From NCBI RefSeq assembly GCF_934561735.1, contig NZ_CAKTGT010000005.1, positions 73,904-137,903 on the forward strand: a stretch of DNA of 64,000 nt. The letters are read 5' to 3'. The translations under genes and the position numbers were made by a program. This stretch comes from an uncultured Eubacterium sp. (GTDB taxonomy: Bacteria > Bacillota > Clostridia > Oscillospirales > Acutalibacteraceae). Numbering within the stretch: the stretch's first letter is position 1; each line of letters begins with the position of its first letter. The notes beneath the pieces were generated by a model. That model saw only the letters and a program-made list of their open reading frames with translations. It searched no databases and had not been told where the DNA came from. Shown piece after piece: positions 36,214 through 44,330 of the stretch.

Positions 36214-36681
36214 GGCGAACGCAGTTCGCCCCAGCGTGTCGAAAAAGTGTTTTCGACACGCTGTAGGCTGTTGAGAAAGGTTCTGAATTTCGTTTTCTTG
36301 CGAAGGAAGATGTACCTCGTCAAAACATATTCCGTATAGAACAAAACAAAGTTTTGTAATTATACTGCATATGTTTTTCCTCTTTCCAAAAATCAAATGA
36401 TTTTTTGGAAGCCTTCATATTTCGACTGAGCAAAAAACGAAAAACGCAAAAAGTGCCGCAAACTCGATGTTTGCGGCACTTTTACAATCCCTCCGTCAAC
36501 ACTTCGTGTTGCCACCGTCTCACCTGCCGGTTCGGTCGGTGCTTCTGCATTAAAATGCAGAGGTCTCCACAGGAGACCCGCACCCTTTACACAAGGGAGG
36601 CATTAAGCGTTTAGTTTGTTTTATTGGCGTGGTTCAGGGGCTTTATCGACAGTCTGAGGCGACCAAAGGTCGCCCCTACGG
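36214..36681 (+). repeat. composite intergenic repeat A (inverted partner at 39.5-39.8 kb)
   Basis: This fills most of the 637-bp gap 36089-36725. In order: hairpin GGCGAAC/GTTCGCC; a perfect 14-bp hairpin starting CAGCGTGTCG (36232-36263); a conserved block through 36303; unshared sequence; a block with hairpin AAGTGCCGCAAAC/GTTTGCGGCACTT (36428-36483); a different 119-bp element (36488-36606); and a block GGCGTGGTTCAG..GACAGTCTG ending in hairpin GGCGACC/GGTCGCC (36626-36681). The shared blocks recur in the same order, inverted, at 39509-39810. No coding capacity is convincing. Confidence 0.85.
36488..36606. repeat. 119-bp multi-hairpin element nested in repeat A
   Basis: It begins CCTCCGTC and ends AAGGGAGG, so its ends pair. 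Inside are AACACTTCGTGTT, CTGCATTAAAATGCAG and GGTCTCCACAGGAGACC hairpins. It is absent from partner repeat B, so it probably inserted into A. Confidence 0.65.
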
Positions 36682-36725
36682 TAACATCATATTATACACG
36701 CCGTCTTTGTTGGAATTCAAATTTA

Positions 36726-37298
36726 TTAACTTTTATCTGCAAGCAAAGGTTTGATTAATTTATACAATTCTGTAACTTTTTTATTGTCGTGAAGTTGTTT
36801 CATAAGATAATTATGTACACCCTCTTTACTTTTTCTTTCCCTCAACGCTTCATAAATATCATTTGAATAATTTTTATTGCCATCACCTATCAAGTTTTCG
36901 ATTTCGGCAATTTTCATACTTTTTGATGACTGTACTTCGGAAGCAATATCGTCAACACGGGAAATTTTATAACCGCCTTTTGTCCAATAATTTACAACAC
37001 TGTCATAGCCTTTATCTTTTGAAACAATTACAGCTTCTATTTTCTTGTTTTCATCCTTACCAAGCTCATAACCGACACAGGAAGCAAGCTGAAAATCCAA
37101 AGCATTTGGACTTCCTACATCAACCTTTCTGTATTCAAAATTTGCATTGCTTTGAATAATTCTTCTGTGCAAACCAAATGACAATCTGCTTGCCTTTTCG
37201 CTGTAGAAAAATATAACCTTATCTTCATCGGTCAATCTTCCCACACCTTTTAAACCGTCAACATTTACATTTTCATAGTCGATAAAATACACATTCAT
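36726..37298 (-). CDS. NYN/PIN-like ribonuclease-domain protein
   Basis: A 190-residue protein with a NYN (PIN-like) nuclease fold: FIDYENVNVDGL carries the first acidic pair, then PNALDFQLASCVG and IVSKDKGYDSVV carry the other Asp residues expected at the metal site. The C-terminal 60 residues are helical and charged. NYN proteins cut or bind RNA. AAAGGAG precedes the ATG at 37298; a longer frame to 37340 lacks one. Structured RNA copy 2 is directly upstream on the same strand, and repeat A is directly downstream. Confidence 0.8.
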   Translation of the reverse strand: MNVYFIDYENVNVDGLKGVGRLTDEDKVIFFYSEKASRLSFGLHRRIIQSNANFEYRKVDVGSPNALDFQLASCVGYELGKDENKKIEAVIVSKDKGYDSVVNYWTKGGYKISRVDDIASEVQSSKSMKIAEIENLIGDGNKNYSNDIYEALRERKSKEGVHNYLMKQLHDNKKVTELYKLIKPLLADKS

Positions 37299-37375
37299 AA
37301 TCTTTTTCTCCTTTGTTTTAATAAACTTGTGTATCGCCAACAGTTCTCAGCTATATTAATTTTATTCTGTAAAAT

Positions 37376-37549
37376 TAAAAAAATGCGTACAGCATCTGAC
37401 TATACGCACCAAAAACACATAGCTCAAAACTGTCGCCAAACAAAAGTTTACACATACCACTATTTAGCATGTAAAACCTGAGTATGCATTTTTATCAAAA
37501 GATAAAAACACACTAAATCAGCGGAAAGCGATATAAACTTTTGTTTGGC
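37376..37549 (-). ncRNA. structured RNA with own promoter and terminator, copy 2
   Basis: About 174 nt. The closing stem is 16 bp without mismatch (37435-37450 with 37534-37549; GCCAAACAAAAGTTTA and complement). The next stem is AUUUAGUGUG/CAUGCUAAAU with two G-U pairs, and the inner hairpin UUUUUAUC-UUUU-GAUAAAAA is identical to copy 1. The terminator hairpin GCGTA/TACGC with a T run closes it. Paired positions changed together relative to copy 1, which supports a conserved RNA fold. It lies 78 bp ahead of the NYN gene. Confidence 0.78.
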
Positions 37550-37555
37550 AATTTC

Positions 37556-37584
37556 ATTGTATCACAGGAAAAGATTAAATGCAA
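37556..37584 (-). promoter_or_regulatory. promoter of structured RNA copy 2
   Basis: TTGCAT (37584-37579), 17 nt, TACAAT (37561-37556) on the minus strand; upstream sequence conserved with copy 1. Confidence 0.75.
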
Positions 37585-37651
37585 TACGAAATGTTAAATA
37601 TTTGTAAATAAAAAGAGGCGAACCCGGTTCACCTCTATAGTTACAATATAG

Positions 37652-39403
37652 TTATATATTTGAAAAGCTGTATTTTTTGCTGTAATCCTTGAACAATTTA
37701 CCATAGTCGCTTGATGAGTCCTCGGCAATACGCTGTGTTTCGTGGATTGAGAGATTGTGCATTGATGCGTCAATCAAACAGCCTGCGATATTTGAGCAAT
37801 GGTCGGACACACGCTCCAAATCGGTGAGCAAATCTGACCACACAAAGCCTGCCTCGATTGTGCACAAACCTTGTTGCATACGGCGAATGTGATGAGTACG
37901 CATTTTTTCCTTGATAATATCAATAACCTGTTCAAGAGGCTGAACTCTCTTTGCAATCTCGGTATCGGTGTTTTTCAACGCCTTAAATGTTATATCAAGA
38001 ATTTCCTTTGTTGCACCTGTGAGGATGTCAAGTTCCTTAACAGCGTCTTCTGTGAGAGTGTAGCCTTTTTGACGAAGTTCCTCGGTTGAATCGAGAACAT
38101 TAACCGCATGGTCCGAAATTCGTTCAAGGTCGCCTATCATTTTAAGGAGTGCCGCCGCATGCTCACTTTCTTCATCGCCCATTTTTTGAGAGCTTAAATT
38201 AACAAGATAAGTGCCGATTTCATCTTCGTATTTGTCGCACTTCGCCTCGTCTTTTCTTATACGCTCGGCGTCTGCCTCGGTATAATTTGTAATACAAGTT
38301 ATACTTTTTTCAATTGCACGCTCGGAGCAATTTGCCATTTTTATTGCAACGCTGTAGCACTGTTGAAGTGCAAGGGTAGGAGTTGCAAGAAGTCGAGAAT
38401 CAAGAATTTCAACTTCTTCAGGTTCTTCATCATCCTTGATGAATTTGAGTGCAAGTTTTTCAAGAAGTTTTGCATTTGGCATAAGAAGTGCAACACACAC
38501 AATGTTGAATATTGTATGAACCACGGCAATGCTGAAAGTGGTTGCAGGAGTGTCGAGAACCGCCGGTTCGAAGCCATACTTCCAAATTGAGAACAGCACG
38601 AGCATAAATATTGAGCCGATTACATTAAACATAAGGTGAACAAAAGCGGTACGCTTTGCGTTTTTATTTGCACCTACTGATGAGATAAGAGCAGTTACGC
38701 AAGTGCCGATGTTTTGACCCATAATGATTGGAATTGCCGCACCGAGCGAAACCTGACCGGTAACCGCAAGAGCCTGCAAAATGCCGACCGAGGCAGAGCT
38801 CGACTGAATAATGCCTGTAAGAACCGCACCGACCAAAACGCCCAAAAACGGATTTTTGAACATAACGAACATTTGCTGAAATTCAGGAACTTCAGAAAGA
38901 CCGCTTACAGCACCCGACATTGCTTCCATACCGAACATAAGGGTTGCAAAACCGAGGAGGACAATACCGCTGTCCTTCTTTTCGCTCTTTTTGGAAAACA
39001 TATAAAGAACAATGCCCACAAGTGCAAGAACAGGAGTGAACGATGAAGGCTTCAATAGGCTAACCCACACATTTTCACTGCTGATGCCTGACAACGACAA
39101 AATCCAGCTTGTTACAGTTGTGCCGACATTTGCACCCATAATTACATTAATTGCCTGGCGGAGATTCATAAGTCCGGAGTTAACGAAGCCAACTACCATA
39201 ACCGTAGTTGCCGACGAACTTTGAATAACAGCCGTAACGGCACAACCGGTAAGAAATCCGGCAAATTTGTTAGTTGTCATTTTTGCAAGAATGCCACGAA
39301 GTTTATTACCGGCTCTGCGTTCGAGAGCCTCGCCCATAGTATTCATACCAAACAGAAACAGACAAAGTCCGCCTATGAGCTTCAACGCATCAAATACAGT
39401 CAT
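37652..39403 (-). CDS. Na/phosphate cotransporter family protein with PhoU-like tail
   Basis: A 583-residue transporter (NptA/PNaS type). Two inverted membrane repeats carry the signature QSSSATTVMVVGF (about residues 61-73) and IQSSSASVGILQAL (about 200); the C-terminal third (about 345-560) is a soluble PhoU-like helical domain (ERISDHAVN, ERVSDHCSNIAGCL). It imports phosphate with sodium. An array of PhoP-like hexamers lies 45-95 bp ahead of its start, and PhoPR are neighbours, which fits phosphate-starvation control. A homologue is at 48488-50134. Confidence 0.9.
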   Translation of the reverse strand: MTVFDALKLIGGLCLFLFGMNTMGEALERRAGNKLRGILAKMTTNKFAGFLTGCAVTAVIQSSSATTVMVVGFVNSGLMNLRQAINVIMGANVGTTVTSWILSLSGISSENVWVSLLKPSSFTPVLALVGIVLYMFSKKSEKKDSGIVLLGFATLMFGMEAMSGAVSGLSEVPEFQQMFVMFKNPFLGVLVGAVLTGIIQSSSASVGILQALAVTGQVSLGAAIPIIMGQNIGTCVTALISSVGANKNAKRTAFVHLMFNVIGSIFMLVLFSIWKYGFEPAVLDTPATTFSIAVVHTIFNIVCVALLMPNAKLLEKLALKFIKDDEEPEEVEILDSRLLATPTLALQQCYSVAIKMANCSERAIEKSITCITNYTEADAERIRKDEAKCDKYEDEIGTYLVNLSSQKMGDEESEHAAALLKMIGDLERISDHAVNVLDSTEELRQKGYTLTEDAVKELDILTGATKEILDITFKALKNTDTEIAKRVQPLEQVIDIIKEKMRTHHIRRMQQGLCTIEAGFVWSDLLTDLERVSDHCSNIAGCLIDASMHNLSIHETQRIAEDSSSDYGKLFKDYSKKYSFSNI

Positions 39404-39447
39404 AATTCTTCCTCATACTTTTAAATTATTATTTTACGCTTCGAGAA

Positions 39448-39498
39448 TATCAAATTTACATCAAATCTATTATCAAGGTTATGTAAAATCAATGTAAA
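39448..39498 (-). promoter_or_regulatory. Pho-box-like hexamer array upstream of Na/Pi transporter
   Basis: On the minus strand: TTTACA-5-TTTACA-5-TTGATA-6-TTGATG-5-TTGATA, five hexamers at an 11-bp period. Bacillus-type PhoP binds TTAACA-like hexamers with this spacing as tandem dimers. Confidence 0.6.
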
Positions 39499-39508
39499 GT
39501 GTAAAAAA

Positions 39509-39810
39509 GGCGAACACAGTTCGCCCCAGACTGTCGATAAAGCCACTGAACCACGCCAAAATTATATTAACACAAATTAAGTAGGAGATAGGCTTGCCTA
39601 TCCCGTAATACTATTAATTTGATAATACTATTTAAAGAAAAGTGCCGCAAACATCGAGTTTGCGGTACTTTTGGCGTTTTTCGTTTTTTACTCACAAGCG
39701 GTACAATCGTACAGCAAAGTTCGCAAGAAAACGAAATTCAGAACCTTTCTCAACAGCCTACAGCGTGTCGAAAACACTTTTTCGACACGCTGAGGCGAAC
39801 ACAGTTCGCC
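39509..39810 (-). repeat. composite intergenic repeat B (inverted partner of A)
   Basis: Read on the minus strand it has the same modules as repeat A in the same order: 39810-39721 (two hairpins and conserved block, matching 36214-36303), 39693-39637 (GTGCCGCAAAC hairpin block) and 39557-39509. It lacks the 119-bp insertion. Together A and B bracket the NYN gene, structured RNA copy 2 and the first Na/Pi transporter. This element fills most of the 430-bp gap 39404-39833. Confidence 0.85.
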
Positions 39811-39833
39811 CCTACGATATAACATTTTAAGAT

Positions 39834-41489
39834 TTATTTAGGAAATGTGAGGATGATGGTTGTTCCTTTGCCGAGGGTGCTGCGAACTTCGATTTCGGCA
39901 TTATGGAGTTTAGCGGCGTGCTTAACGATTGACAAGCCGAGGCCTGTTCCGCCAACCTCTTTTGAACGGCTTTTATCCACACGATAAAACCTTTCAAATA
40001 TTCTCGACTGTTGGTCAAGAGGGATACCTATACCCGTATCGCTGACGGAGAGTTTTACGCAGTCGATAAAATTTTTAACTTCAACCTTTACCCTGCCGCC
40101 TTGCTTATTGTACTTAATTGCATTGTCGCAAAGATTAAATACAATGCTTGTAAGGAGCTGGGATTTGCCTGTGATAATCGACGGCTCGCCCTTTACCTCA
40201 AGGGCAACGCCCGCCTTTTCGGCAACCGGAGTAAGATTTGTTGCAGTCATTTTTGCAATATCGAAAAGGTCAACCTTTTCCGAAATAATATCCGAGCTTT
40301 CTTCGTCAAGGTGTGACAGCTTGATAATATCCTCAACAAGAGTGATAAGTCGTTTTGCTTCCTTATAAATCTTCTGCGAAAACTGCGGAACATCCTTTTC
40401 GGCAACCATACCGTTTGAAAGAAGTTCGGCACTTCCTGCGATTGTTTGAAGCGGTGTTCGAAGCTCGTGCGAAACATTTGCAGTGAACTCTCTGCGAACT
40501 TCTTCCGCCTTTTCCATTTCGGTAAAGTCAAAGATAATAAGAGCAACGCCTGTTACCTTGTCGCCCGAGAAAATCGGAGTTGCACTGAAATGATAGCTTA
40601 CCTCGTCAATATCAAGAATAATCTCGCTGTGCTTACCATTTTCTGCCTTGCGGAGAAGTTCCTGAATTTCAACCCCGCTGCTGAAAAGAAGCAAATCTTT
40701 ACCTACGCAATAACTGCTTATGCCGAGAAGTCTTGAAGCGGTTTTGTTGATACTGATAATCACGCCGTCGGAATTGAGAAGAATTATTCCCTCGGACATA
40801 TTTTCTGTTGCCGCCTCGAATTCATTGCGTTTCTTTTCAAGTTCAAGCTGTTGATTTTTAATTTGCTTTTTTTGAATTTTAACTTTTTCGAGAAGCGGTG
40901 AAAGTTCTTCGTAAACCTTTGCGTTGTTCGGATTGTCCAAATCGATTTGATTAAGCGGTTCAACGATTTTCTTTGAAAGTCTTGAAGCAAAGAAAAGTGA
41001 CACCAAAACAGCAATCAAAAATACAATAATAATCGGCTGAGCCATTGAAAGGACGAGCGCCCACCACGAAAGTTCATTGACAGACATACGCATTACACTG
41101 CCGTCAGTTAATCTGACTGCCGAATAATACTGATGTTGAGTAAGAGTTTTGGAATACCTGTCTGCTGTTCCTTTGCCCGTCAGCATTGCCTGTTTTACTT
41201 CTTCACGCTCAAGGTGATTTTCCATCTCGTCGCTGTTTGCCTCGTTATCGTAAAGAACCTTGCCGTCTTTTGCAATCCAAGTCATACGGAAGGTTTTATC
41301 CTGAATTTTATCAAGATATTCCTTACCGTCAAGTTCAACCGCACTTGCGATATACTGAACCTGAGTATCTATACGCTGTTTTTGAATATCGGAAAAATAA
41401 TTGTACAAAACGCCCATAATTATCGAAAGCACTGCAAGAGTTATGCAGACTGCCACAGAACAAATAGAACGAAAAATCTTTTTTGTCAT
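39834..41489 (-). CDS. phoR: sensor histidine kinase PhoR-like
   Basis: A 551-residue membrane kinase. Two helices (about residues 8-30 and 143-166) enclose an extracellular sensor domain; then a coiled linker, a PAS domain (about 215-315), the HisKA box NVSHELRTPLQ with the phosphorylated His, and the ATPase domain with CDNAIKYNKQG, SDTGIGIP and GGTGLGLSIV. The layout is that of phosphate-sensing PhoR. Its start overlaps the regulator stop by 4 nt. The two Na/Pi transporters and Pho boxes nearby support the assignment; other PhoR-like kinases share the same domain order. Confidence 0.87.
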   Translation of the reverse strand: MTKKIFRSICSVAVCITLAVLSIIMGVLYNYFSDIQKQRIDTQVQYIASAVELDGKEYLDKIQDKTFRMTWIAKDGKVLYDNEANSDEMENHLEREEVKQAMLTGKGTADRYSKTLTQHQYYSAVRLTDGSVMRMSVNELSWWALVLSMAQPIIIVFLIAVLVSLFFASRLSKKIVEPLNQIDLDNPNNAKVYEELSPLLEKVKIQKKQIKNQQLELEKKRNEFEAATENMSEGIILLNSDGVIISINKTASRLLGISSYCVGKDLLLFSSGVEIQELLRKAENGKHSEIILDIDEVSYHFSATPIFSGDKVTGVALIIFDFTEMEKAEEVRREFTANVSHELRTPLQTIAGSAELLSNGMVAEKDVPQFSQKIYKEAKRLITLVEDIIKLSHLDEESSDIISEKVDLFDIAKMTATNLTPVAEKAGVALEVKGEPSIITGKSQLLTSIVFNLCDNAIKYNKQGGRVKVEVKNFIDCVKLSVSDTGIGIPLDQQSRIFERFYRVDKSRSKEVGGTGLGLSIVKHAAKLHNAEIEVRSTLGKGTTIILTFPK

Positions 41490-42160
41490 TTTTCTTCCTC
41501 CATTCTGTAACCCACTCCGCGTACGGTTTTGATGTAATCACCGGCAGAGCCGAGTTTGGTACGAAGCGTGCCGATATGCACATCAACCGTTCTTGTTTCG
41601 CCGACATATTCCGTACCCCACACACTGCTGAGAAGCTGATCACGAGTAAACGCTCTGCCGATGTTTTCCATAAACAATTTGAGCAAATCGTACTCTTTAA
41701 GCGTTAAATAAACTTCAGTGCCATTGACATAAGCAATATGACGGGAAGTATTGATTTCCAATTCGTTAAGCTTTAAATCCTGCTTTTTTTCTTCCTTTGA
41801 AGTACGGCGAAGCACGGCTCTTACTCTTGACACCATTTCCATCATACCGAAAGGCTTTGTAAGATAATCATCAGCACCCAAATCAAGTGCAACAACTTTA
41901 TCGTACTCGGTTTCTTTAGCCGTTTCCATAATAACGGGAACCTCTGCCGTCTTTTTGTCGGAACGGATTTTTTTGAGAATACTTATGCCGTCCTCATTAG
42001 GAAGCATAACATCAAGCAAAATAAGAGTTGGAATTTCCTGCTTAACAGCAGTCCAAAACTCCGAAGAATCGGCAAAGCCCTTTGCCTCATAACCGGATGC
42101 CGTGAGCGTGTAAACAATTAAATCTCTGATTCCGTTGTCATCTTCTATACAGTAAATCAT
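41486..42160 (-). CDS. phoP: response regulator PhoP/PhoB-like (OmpR family)
   Basis: A 224-residue regulator: receiver domain with acidic pair EDD near the start, the phosphorylated Asp in LILLDVMLP, switch Thr in METAKE and Lys in YLTKPFG; a linker rich in Lys/Glu; and a winged-helix DNA-binding domain (LTLKEYDLLKLFMEN, TVDVHIGTLRTKLG, GVGYRM). First gene of the phoP-phoR operon. Four PhoP-like hexamers upstream suggest autoregulation. Confidence 0.88.
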   Translation of the reverse strand: MIYCIEDDNGIRDLIVYTLTASGYEAKGFADSSEFWTAVKQEIPTLILLDVMLPNEDGISILKKIRSDKKTAEVPVIMETAKETEYDKVVALDLGADDYLTKPFGMMEMVSRVRAVLRRTSKEEKKQDLKLNELEINTSRHIAYVNGTEVYLTLKEYDLLKLFMENIGRAFTRDQLLSSVWGTEYVGETRTVDVHIGTLRTKLGSAGDYIKTVRGVGYRMEEEK

Positions 42161-42198
42161 AATTTATCTCCTATCTTGCTTTCATTTTATAAAATAAA

Positions 42199-42238
42199 AG
42201 TAAAATCAAAAACACAAGATTTGTAAAATTCAGGTAAA
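42199..42238 (-). promoter_or_regulatory. Pho-box-like hexamer array upstream of phoP
   Basis: On the minus strand: TTTACC-5-TTTACA-5-TGTGTT-6-TTTACT, an 11-bp period, 40-80 bp before the phoP start. Confidence 0.55.
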
Positions 42239-42305
42239 ATTGCAAATTTTTCTTTACAATCCGCCTTTACAATTTGATTATACAGTATAAACAGGATAGA
42301 TACAA

Positions 42306-42340
42306 CAAAAACTCCCCGATTTTACAAATCAAGGAGTTTT
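42306..42340 (-). terminator. terminator after nitroreductase gene
   Basis: A 14-bp stem (AAAACTCC/GGAGTTTT outer arms, two G-U pairs, GATT/AATC inner arms) followed by T5 on the minus strand. Confidence 0.8.
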
Positions 42341-42364
42341 ACATAAATTGTAAAGTTTTTATCA

Positions 42365-42889
42365 TCAAATACTGTAAACTCTGTTAGGTTTTCTGTCCGG
42401 CGTTTTCGGTGTTTCGCAGTCAGGATAACCGACAATGCAATGACCGACGCCGACATATTCCTCCGTGATACCGAGTTTTTCAAGGAGTTGTTTGCCCTGC
42501 TCGGTTTCGAATTCCTCCTTGGCACGGTGAATCCAGCAACTGCCAAGACCCAAAGCGTGAGCCTCAAGCATCATATCTCCCATTACAAGACTGCCGTCAT
42601 AAACACAGGTTGAACTGTCTTTTTTATCAAGCACAACAAGAACGGCAGGAGCGTTATAGAACGGGTCAAAATCAGGCTTCCAGCCTCCGATTTTACAATT
42701 AAGAGCTGATAGTTCATCACGAACTTTTTTGTCTGTCACTTTGATAATAATTGAATTTTGGTTACCTCTGCCGTTTGCGGCGTAAAGACCGGCTTCAACA
42801 ATTTTGTCAAGAAGTTCATCAGCCACAGGAGCGGACTTGTATTTCTTAATACTTCTTCTTGATTTCATAACATCTAACATATCGGACAT
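42365..42889 (-). CDS. nitroreductase-family flavoprotein
   Basis: A 174-residue FMN-dependent NAD(P)H oxidoreductase. It starts with the family motif MKSRRSIKKYKSAPV, then GLYAANGRGNQN and the C-terminal LGLGSCWIHRAKEEF and VGHCIVGYPDCETPKTPDRKP. These enzymes reduce nitro compounds, quinones or flavins. The ATG at 42889 is 6 nt after GGAGGT; the ATG two codons upstream is too close to it. Confidence 0.88.
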   Translation of the reverse strand: MSDMLDVMKSRRSIKKYKSAPVADELLDKIVEAGLYAANGRGNQNSIIIKVTDKKVRDELSALNCKIGGWKPDFDPFYNAPAVLVVLDKKDSSTCVYDGSLVMGDMMLEAHALGLGSCWIHRAKEEFETEQGKQLLEKLGITEEYVGVGHCIVGYPDCETPKTPDRKPNRVYSI

Positions 42890-42917
42890 AATCATACCTC
42901 CAAAATTTATATTCAAA

Positions 42918-42941
42918 GGGCAGGCAGTTACCCACCTGCCC
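42918..42941 (-). terminator. weak hairpin after GNAT gene
   Basis: GGGCAGG/CCTGCCC, 7 bp, with only three T following on the minus strand. Confidence 0.45.
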
Positions 42942-42948
42942 CGTTCAT

Positions 42949-43575
42949 TCAGAACATCTGCTCGGGAAGAACAAGTTTTTGCTTAAATTCAAAAGTTTTG
43001 TCAAATTCTTCCGCTTCTTGCTCGTCAACCATATACAGCCGAGGCGGAGTATATTCACCTGTAACACCGTCAAGATAGCCGACTTCTAATTCTTTGCACA
43101 GAAAGAACGATGAATCCGCACCATCGGGCAAGCCGTGATACCTTATGCCGAAATTTCGTGCATAGATAAAACCGCTTTTACCGTAAAAATCGATATTCCC
43201 TTCAAAGCAAAGAGCTTTACAACCGTATTCCTTTGCCTTTTGCAACGAATAATCAAGCAAAATTTTGCCGTAGCCTTTGCGTTTATATTTGGGAGCGATG
43301 CAAATCGGACCCATTGCCATAATCGGCAGTTTTGAACCGTCATCGCAGTCAATATGTGCATTAACAAACACATTTTGACCGATAAGTTCTCCGTCCTTTT
43401 CCATAACAAAATCAAGTTCCGGGATAAAATCCTTATCATTTCTCATTTGATGAAGCACAAAATGTTCAAGGCAACCGGGACGATAAACATTCCAAAACGC
43501 CTCTCTGACAAGATTTTCGGTATTTCTGTAATCGCTTTTTTGTTCCAAACGAATAATAAAGTCATTTTTATTCAT
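42949..43575 (-). CDS. GNAT-family N-acetyltransferase
   Basis: A 208-residue acetyltransferase. The acetyl-CoA loop is CIAPKYKRKGYGKILLDYSLQKAKEYGCKALCFEG, reported here only in part as KYKRKGYGK with the following helix; the middle strand MAMGPICI precedes it. The N-terminus IIRLEQKSDYRNTENLVREAF is typical of the YhbS/Eis-like group. AGGAGG precedes the start at 43575. The acceptor is unknown. Confidence 0.85.
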   Translation of the reverse strand: MNKNDFIIRLEQKSDYRNTENLVREAFWNVYRPGCLEHFVLHQMRNDKDFIPELDFVMEKDGELIGQNVFVNAHIDCDDGSKLPIMAMGPICIAPKYKRKGYGKILLDYSLQKAKEYGCKALCFEGNIDFYGKSGFIYARNFGIRYHGLPDGADSSFFLCKELEVGYLDGVTGEYTPPRLYMVDEQEAEEFDKTFEFKQKLVLPEQMF

Positions 43576-43605
43576 AATTTTCCTCCTGAAATGTTGACTT
43601 CATAA

Positions 43606-43643
43606 GGGAGGTTTGTGAGATTGAATTTTTTGGCAAACCTCCC
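43606..43643 (-). terminator. terminator-like hairpin between Nudix and GNAT genes
   Basis: GGGAGGTTTG/CAAACCTCCC, a perfect 10-bp stem with an 18-nt loop. The stretch 43576-43728 holds otherwise only a possible 11-codon leader and nothing else I can support. Confidence 0.55.
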
Positions 43644-43728
43644 GGTCAGCCTACAATCTCCAAGGTGTTGTTTTTCTTCAAACAGCAATCTCCTTAAAAA
43701 ATATATTATTAACCCAATGGGATTAATA

Positions 43729-44283
43729 TCAAACTTCGTGATAATAAGGGTACTTTTGGCTTTCATTAATTATCTCTTTTGCTCGATGCAAAATAGGCAG
43801 TTCTCTGTTTGCTATAAGTGTTCCTAATCTTGTATTTGCCCTAATTTCATATTCTCGAACAGCTTCGTCATATGTCAATTTTAATGTAGATAAGTGAAAA
43901 CTTTCTACTTCATCCTGAGTCAAATTCTTTTTTCCGAATGACTTTACTTTGCACAAGAAATAATTATTAATATTATGCCTATGAATCAGATTGTAATAAT
44001 CACTTACAACTCCGATTTTGCAAATTATTTCTACAGATATACCAAGCTCTTCTTTCAATTCTCTTTGAATGGCGGTTTGTAAGTCCTCGCCTATTTCAAC
44101 TCCGCCACCCGATGTTTCAATCAATGTTGCTTTTCCAAAATCATCATCTCGTTCTGCTCTTACAAAATAGAACAAACCGTTTTCATCATAAACTATTGCT
44201 CGGGCAATATTTCTGTCATGGTCAACATATTCAAATTGCCATTGCGTATCTTGCAATTCAATATTTATTTGCTTATTCAACAT
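43729..44283 (-). CDS. Nudix hydrolase
   Basis: A 184-residue pyrophosphohydrolase. The Nudix box is complete: GGGVEIGEDLQ followed by RELKEELGISV, with the four Glu in register. GAGGAAA precedes the start. The substrate (nucleotide sugar, oxidised nucleotide or other) cannot be told from the sequence. Confidence 0.9.
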   Translation of the reverse strand: MLNKQINIELQDTQWQFEYVDHDRNIARAIVYDENGLFYFVRAERDDDFGKATLIETSGGGVEIGEDLQTAIQRELKEELGISVEIICKIGVVSDYYNLIHRHNINNYFLCKVKSFGKKNLTQDEVESFHLSTLKLTYDEAVREYEIRANTRLGTLIANRELPILHRAKEIINESQKYPYYHEV

Positions 44284-44330
44284 ATATTTTTCCTCAATAA
44301 AATAAAAATCAACTCCGTATAAATCGGGAT

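Noticed and set aside
36405..36614. 69-codon plus-strand frame in the repeat cluster
   Set aside because: It reads through hairpin repeats; the amino-acid sequence follows from the repeat DNA.
36214..36681. CRISPR array
   Set aside because: The repeats are heterogeneous hairpins without regular spacing or equal-length spacers, and no cas genes are present.
39619..39830. 62-67-codon plus-strand frames
   Set aside because: Entirely within composite repeat B and matched by repeat A in the other orientation; not protein-like.
43572..43766. 64-codon minus-strand frame between the Nudix and GNAT genes
   Set aside because: It crosses a terminator-like hairpin and overlaps both neighbours; no ribosome site. 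An 11-codon leader is possible but cannot be supported.
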